From contig CAMHMW010000069.1 in NCBI GenBank assembly GCA_946186335.1, forward strand, positions 1 to 9,034: a stretch of DNA of 9,034 nt. The letters run 5' to 3'. This DNA comes from an uncultured Candidatus Melainabacteria bacterium. Its GTDB lineage: Bacteria > Cyanobacteriota > Vampirovibrionia > Gastranaerophilales > Gastranaerophilaceae. The notes below the pieces were generated by a model that did not search any database, had not been told where the DNA came from, and saw only the letters and a list, made by a program, of their open reading frames with translations. The translations under genes and the position numbers were made by a program. Shown piece by piece: positions 6,632-9,034 of this stretch (positions within the stretch are counted from its first letter, which is position 1; each line of letters begins with the position of its first letter).

Positions 6632-8503
6632 TTATTTTGTCTGTAAACCGATTTCTGCAAAATATAATCTGAAATAAAAACAAGCAACGTGCTGAATGGA
6701 ATCAACTCTTACCCATTGTCTTGTTGCCTTAAAGCGGATAGCACCTTTTGATTTGTCGGGGTTTTTGTGTGCAAAATTATTGATTTCGGTGTTGAATAAA
6801 AGCATTTGAGATTGTGCGGCTTTTCGGCAGCCCTCTAACAGGTGTTGTGCCATTTCTTCGTTTCCGATTTTCTTTGCAAGGTAATAAGCGCCGACAAGAC
6901 CTTCCGAACGGGAGCCGTCTGGATAGAAATGGTCGCCGTATTCGTAATAAAAACTTCCTTCGTAATCAAGGAACGGGGTGTCATCTTTTTGGTACATGTG
7001 GTCTATCATTGTTTGTGCATCTCCGAAAACGAAATCTATATAATTCTGTTTTCTGAAATGCGGGATTGTTGCCCATTCTTCTATTGACTGCATAAGCCAG
7101 GCATCTGACGGAAGTGCCGTAAACAAATCGGCATAAGATTTCGGTCTTTCGTCTATAATCCAGTCAAGTGCAAGTTCACCTTTTTCAAGGACTTCCTGTC
7201 GTAATTCTTCGTCATCTTCAAAATAGTTAACGAATAAACCTAACCCAAGCAGTGCTTCTCCGGGATAATAGAATGAGAATGTTGCACGGCGTTCTTCGTC
7301 ATTCATATCAACAAGCGGTTGTCCGTTTTGAACCTGCGGGTGAATGTAATAACCCAAAAGTTCTCCTGTTTTATAAATACGGGAAAGCAGATGTCTTGTG
7401 TACATCTTAATATATTCATCATAAGACTTGTCGCCTGTTTCGTTTCTGTATTTCATCATTGCAACAAGTATCATACCTGTCCCGCCGAGTTTTGATTTTT
7501 TATTATAGTATATATAACCAGCTTTTTTGCCGTTGTAATCGTGTTCTGCGGTTAGAGTTACGCTGAAATCAAGGGCTTTTTTTGCCCCCTCCAGATATTT
7601 TTTATCCTGAGTTAATTGATATGCGCGAATAAGTGTTACGATGCCGCCGCAATGTCTTAAATCATTGTAATATAAATCGTTTTCAGGTCTTGTCGGGTGT
7701 TCGTGGTCAACAAAATTATCTTCTTTTGCATCGTAATAGTAGAGGAACTTGCCGTCCTCCTGCTGGTATTTTAATGTCCAGTCTGCTCCTTCCATTGCAA
7801 TATAGCGGATTCCTTCGGGGGTATATTGATATAAAAGGTTTCCTCTGTATAGGGGCACAATGTTGTCTTTAAATGTTATAAATGTTCTGCTTTTTATAAT
7901 ATAACACTGATGAGGGGTTTTTCTTAAAATGGCGATACGTTCGGATATTTTTCCGGTCATATCTTTAATATATGTCTTTCTTAAAATTGTGTTAAGTGCA
8001 GATTTTAGATCCATCTGGCTGTTTACCCACGCATCTGTCGGCATGTAAAGATATGACTGCCCCTGAAGTACTATTTTTATACCTGTAACTCCGGGTTCAA
8101 ATCTTGACGGAACAATTTGTTTTGTGGTTATGTCGTCAATTTTTACGCTCAATTCATCATAGACATATTCAAGCATAATTCGGCATTTTGAATTATCGTC
8201 TAATTTGAATTGTGAAATTCTTTCGTACGCTCTGATTTTTTCAATATCCCGATTAACGGTTTCTTCCAGATTGGCTCTGCATGAACCCCAGCGCAAAGGT
8301 TTTAGTCCTTCCTGAAATATGGTTATGTATACAAAGGTTGTTCCTTTTTTAAAATCAATAATTCCGTCAAGTGCCAAATCTGAAACTACTGTTTTTTCAC
8401 CTGTTATAAGTGATGTTCTGATACGTTTTAACAACGTACTGATTGGAGTGAAATCTTTTCTTAAAAATTCTCTGTCTTTGTTATTCTCAGCCGAAAAATC
8501 CAT
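6632..8503 (-). CDS. Unassigned 623-residue protein with C-terminal alpha/alpha-toroid-like domain
   Basis: No close characterised relative is recognised. Residues about 270-620 contain successive helical hairpins with glycosidase-like signatures: RPENDLYYNDLRHCGGIVTLIRAY, GGTGMILVAMMKY (340-352), SFYYPGEALLGLGLF (410-424), then DGSRSEGLVGAYYLAKK (529-545) and VRVDSIQHVACFYFRLYFA (598-616). Alternating long helices and aromatic, acidic loops suggest a six-hairpin (alpha/alpha) toroid, as in glycoside hydrolases, lyases and sugar epimerases. The N-terminal third (about 30-220, with PLRWGSCRANLEETVNRDI) is a separate mixed alpha/beta domain, faintly like AMMECR1-type folds, a weak guess. There is no signal peptide or membrane segment, so it is probably cytoplasmic. 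The start is supported by GAGG six bases upstream (8513-8510) and a strong -10 element. It follows a flippase-like membrane gene on the same strand, which fits envelope glycan metabolism, but the reaction is unknown. Confidence 0.8.
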   Translation of the reverse strand: MDFSAENNKDREFLRKDFTPISTLLKRIRTSLITGEKTVVSDLALDGIIDFKKGTTFVYITIFQEGLKPLRWGSCRANLEETVNRDIEKIRAYERISQFKLDDNSKCRIMLEYVYDELSVKIDDITTKQIVPSRFEPGVTGIKIVLQGQSYLYMPTDAWVNSQMDLKSALNTILRKTYIKDMTGKISERIAILRKTPHQCYIIKSRTFITFKDNIVPLYRGNLLYQYTPEGIRYIAMEGADWTLKYQQEDGKFLYYYDAKEDNFVDHEHPTRPENDLYYNDLRHCGGIVTLIRAYQLTQDKKYLEGAKKALDFSVTLTAEHDYNGKKAGYIYYNKKSKLGGTGMILVAMMKYRNETGDKSYDEYIKMYTRHLLSRIYKTGELLGYYIHPQVQNGQPLVDMNDEERRATFSFYYPGEALLGLGLFVNYFEDDEELRQEVLEKGELALDWIIDERPKSYADLFTALPSDAWLMQSIEEWATIPHFRKQNYIDFVFGDAQTMIDHMYQKDDTPFLDYEGSFYYEYGDHFYPDGSRSEGLVGAYYLAKKIGNEEMAQHLLEGCRKAAQSQMLLFNTEINNFAHKNPDKSKGAIRFKATRQWVRVDSIQHVACFYFRLYFAEIGLQTK

Positions 8504-8509
8504 AACCTA

Positions 8510-8513
8510 CCTC
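8510..8513 (-). promoter_or_regulatory. Ribosome binding site of the 623-residue gene
   Basis: GAGG on the minus strand lies six bases before the ATG at 8503 and supports that start. Confidence 0.6.
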
Positions 8514-8527
8514 ATTCTGTAAAATTT

Positions 8528-8536
8528 ATTATAGCA
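8528..8536 (-). promoter_or_regulatory. Extended -10 promoter of the 623-residue gene
   Basis: The minus strand reads TGCTATAAT, a perfect TGnTATAAT extended -10. Start of transcription would fall near 8521, giving a leader of about 18 bases that contains the ribosome binding site. The -35 region is weak: the best candidates are GTTAAT (17-base spacing) or TGTTAA (18-base spacing). It indicates that this gene is transcribed independently of the upstream membrane gene. Confidence 0.65.
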
Positions 8537-8622
8537 TGAATTGTGAATTTATTAACATTCTTAACAATTTTGCCGAAGAAAAAATAAACGAAGTGGAAGG
8601 AAAATATAAAAAAGAGATAATT

Positions 8623-9034
8623 TTAATCTGCATTATCCTCTTCAGCAATTTCTTCTATTTCATCTGAAGACTTGGATGAAATCTTATCTAAAGCTGCAGA
8701 TCCATAGTAAGGCATTATAACCAAACCGATTATAGTAGTCATCCAAAATGAAATCAGCCTTTCAATAACAGTTGCTGCCGCACTTACTGAAGCAGGAATC
8801 CCTGCAGCTGAATAAAATACAATCATCAACCCGTCAATAGCGCCAAGGCCTCCCGGAAGAAGAGGAATCATACCCACCAGACAGGCTACAATAAATACTT
8901 CCCCAATGATTATCGGATTTACATTTGTTCCAAAAGCTGAAAATACCAAATAAACCCTGAAAATTTCAAAAATCCAAATTACAAAGGACAATGTAAGGGT
9001 ATAAGCTAAACCTTTCTTATTTGACATTAACATC
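8623..9034 (-). CDS. Flippase-like / LPG synthase transmembrane family protein, C-terminal part only
   Basis: The frame runs off the right window edge; the ATG at 9033-9031 is probably internal. The 136 visible residues contain about four hydrophobic segments: LAYTLTLSFVIWIFEIF (9-25), IIIGEVFIVACLVGMIPLL (41-59), and two around LMIVFYSAAG (69-78) and WMTTIIGLVIMP (97-108). Between them are IPLLPGGLGAIDG (56-68) and ERLISFW (91-97), which match the PGG-G-x-x-(E/D)G and ER-x-x-(S/T)-(F/Y)-W pattern of the UPF0104 / lysylphosphatidylglycerol synthase transmembrane family (YbhN, AglD-associated and MprF-like membrane domains). Members handle lipids or lipid-linked sugars, but the substrate here cannot be told. 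A soluble acidic tail (about 117-136, SSDEIEEIAEEDNAD) ends the protein. No clear intrinsic terminator follows. Confidence 0.75.
   Translation of the reverse strand, partial: MLMSNKKGLAYTLTLSFVIWIFEIFRVYLVFSAFGTNVNPIIIGEVFIVACLVGMIPLLPGGLGAIDGLMIVFYSAAGIPASVSAAATVIERLISFWMTTIIGLVIMPYYGSAALDKISSKSSDEIEEIAEEDNAD

Noticed and set aside
6621..6633. AATTGT-A-ACAATT dyad at the end of the 623-residue gene as a terminator
   Set aside because: The stem is only six A/T-rich base pairs and is not followed by a T run on the minus strand; it may be chance or a weak operator.
8504..8622. Terminator after the flippase-like gene
   Set aside because: The stretch is A/T-rich with direct CGAAG repeats but contains no inverted repeat able to form a stable stem.

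Overview
The window is a stretch of chromosome from a low-GC bacterium, with no mobile element, CRISPR array, tRNA or rRNA visible. The best guess for the source is an uncultured, gut-type Gastranaerophilales (Melainabacteria/Vampirovibrionia, the non-photosynthetic sister group of Cyanobacteria). The reasons are a complete minC-minD-minE cluster, a MinC end resembling the cyanobacterial type, A/T-rich spacers, and a protein starting MGMAASQARLLSITARLS, which I associate with uncharacterised proteins of that lineage. This placement comes from memory and is not proven by the sequence; low-GC Firmicutes would be the main alternative.

Layout. (1) Positions 1-2146, plus strand: a tight min operon. 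The 5' end of minC is cut off by the window edge, minD follows after 10 bases, and minE one base after minD. MinC and MinD form the membrane-bound inhibitor of FtsZ ring assembly, and MinE confines it so that division occurs at mid-cell. MinC has a long acidic linker, and MinE carries an acidic tail of about 90 residues that ordinary MinE lacks. (2) Positions 2169-2194: a strong hairpin that can terminate transcription from both sides. (3) Positions 2203-4722, minus strand: proB-proA, the first two enzymatic steps of proline synthesis from glutamate. ProA contains an in-frame 37-residue tandem duplication near its N-terminus that accounts for its extra length. proB appears to be transcribed from an extended -10 promoter placed so that the mRNA would be leaderless. 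(4) Positions 4723-5005: a non-coding spacer with a degenerate 54-bp tandem repeat, a C9A9 homopolymer pair and the terminator of the next gene.

(5) Positions 5006-6523, minus strand: a 505-residue protein of unknown function with helical ends and a beta-rich, Tyr/Thr/Asn-rich middle, a layout reminiscent of self-assembling surface or flagellin-like proteins. (6) Positions 6632-8503, minus strand: a 623-residue protein with a C-terminal region resembling an alpha/alpha-toroid (six-hairpin glycosidase or epimerase-like) domain and an unrecognised N-terminal domain, preceded by a near-perfect extended -10 promoter. (7) Positions 8623-9034, minus strand: the C-terminal part of a polytopic membrane protein of the flippase-like / lysylphosphatidylglycerol synthase transmembrane family, cut by the window edge.

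The left half is housekeeping (division-site placement, proline synthesis); the right half looks like cell-envelope or surface biology but is poorly characterised. I did not find a convincing new multi-gene system. The most notable observations are the ProA duplication, the acidic extensions of the Min proteins, the unknown 505- and 623-residue proteins, and the intergenic repeat.
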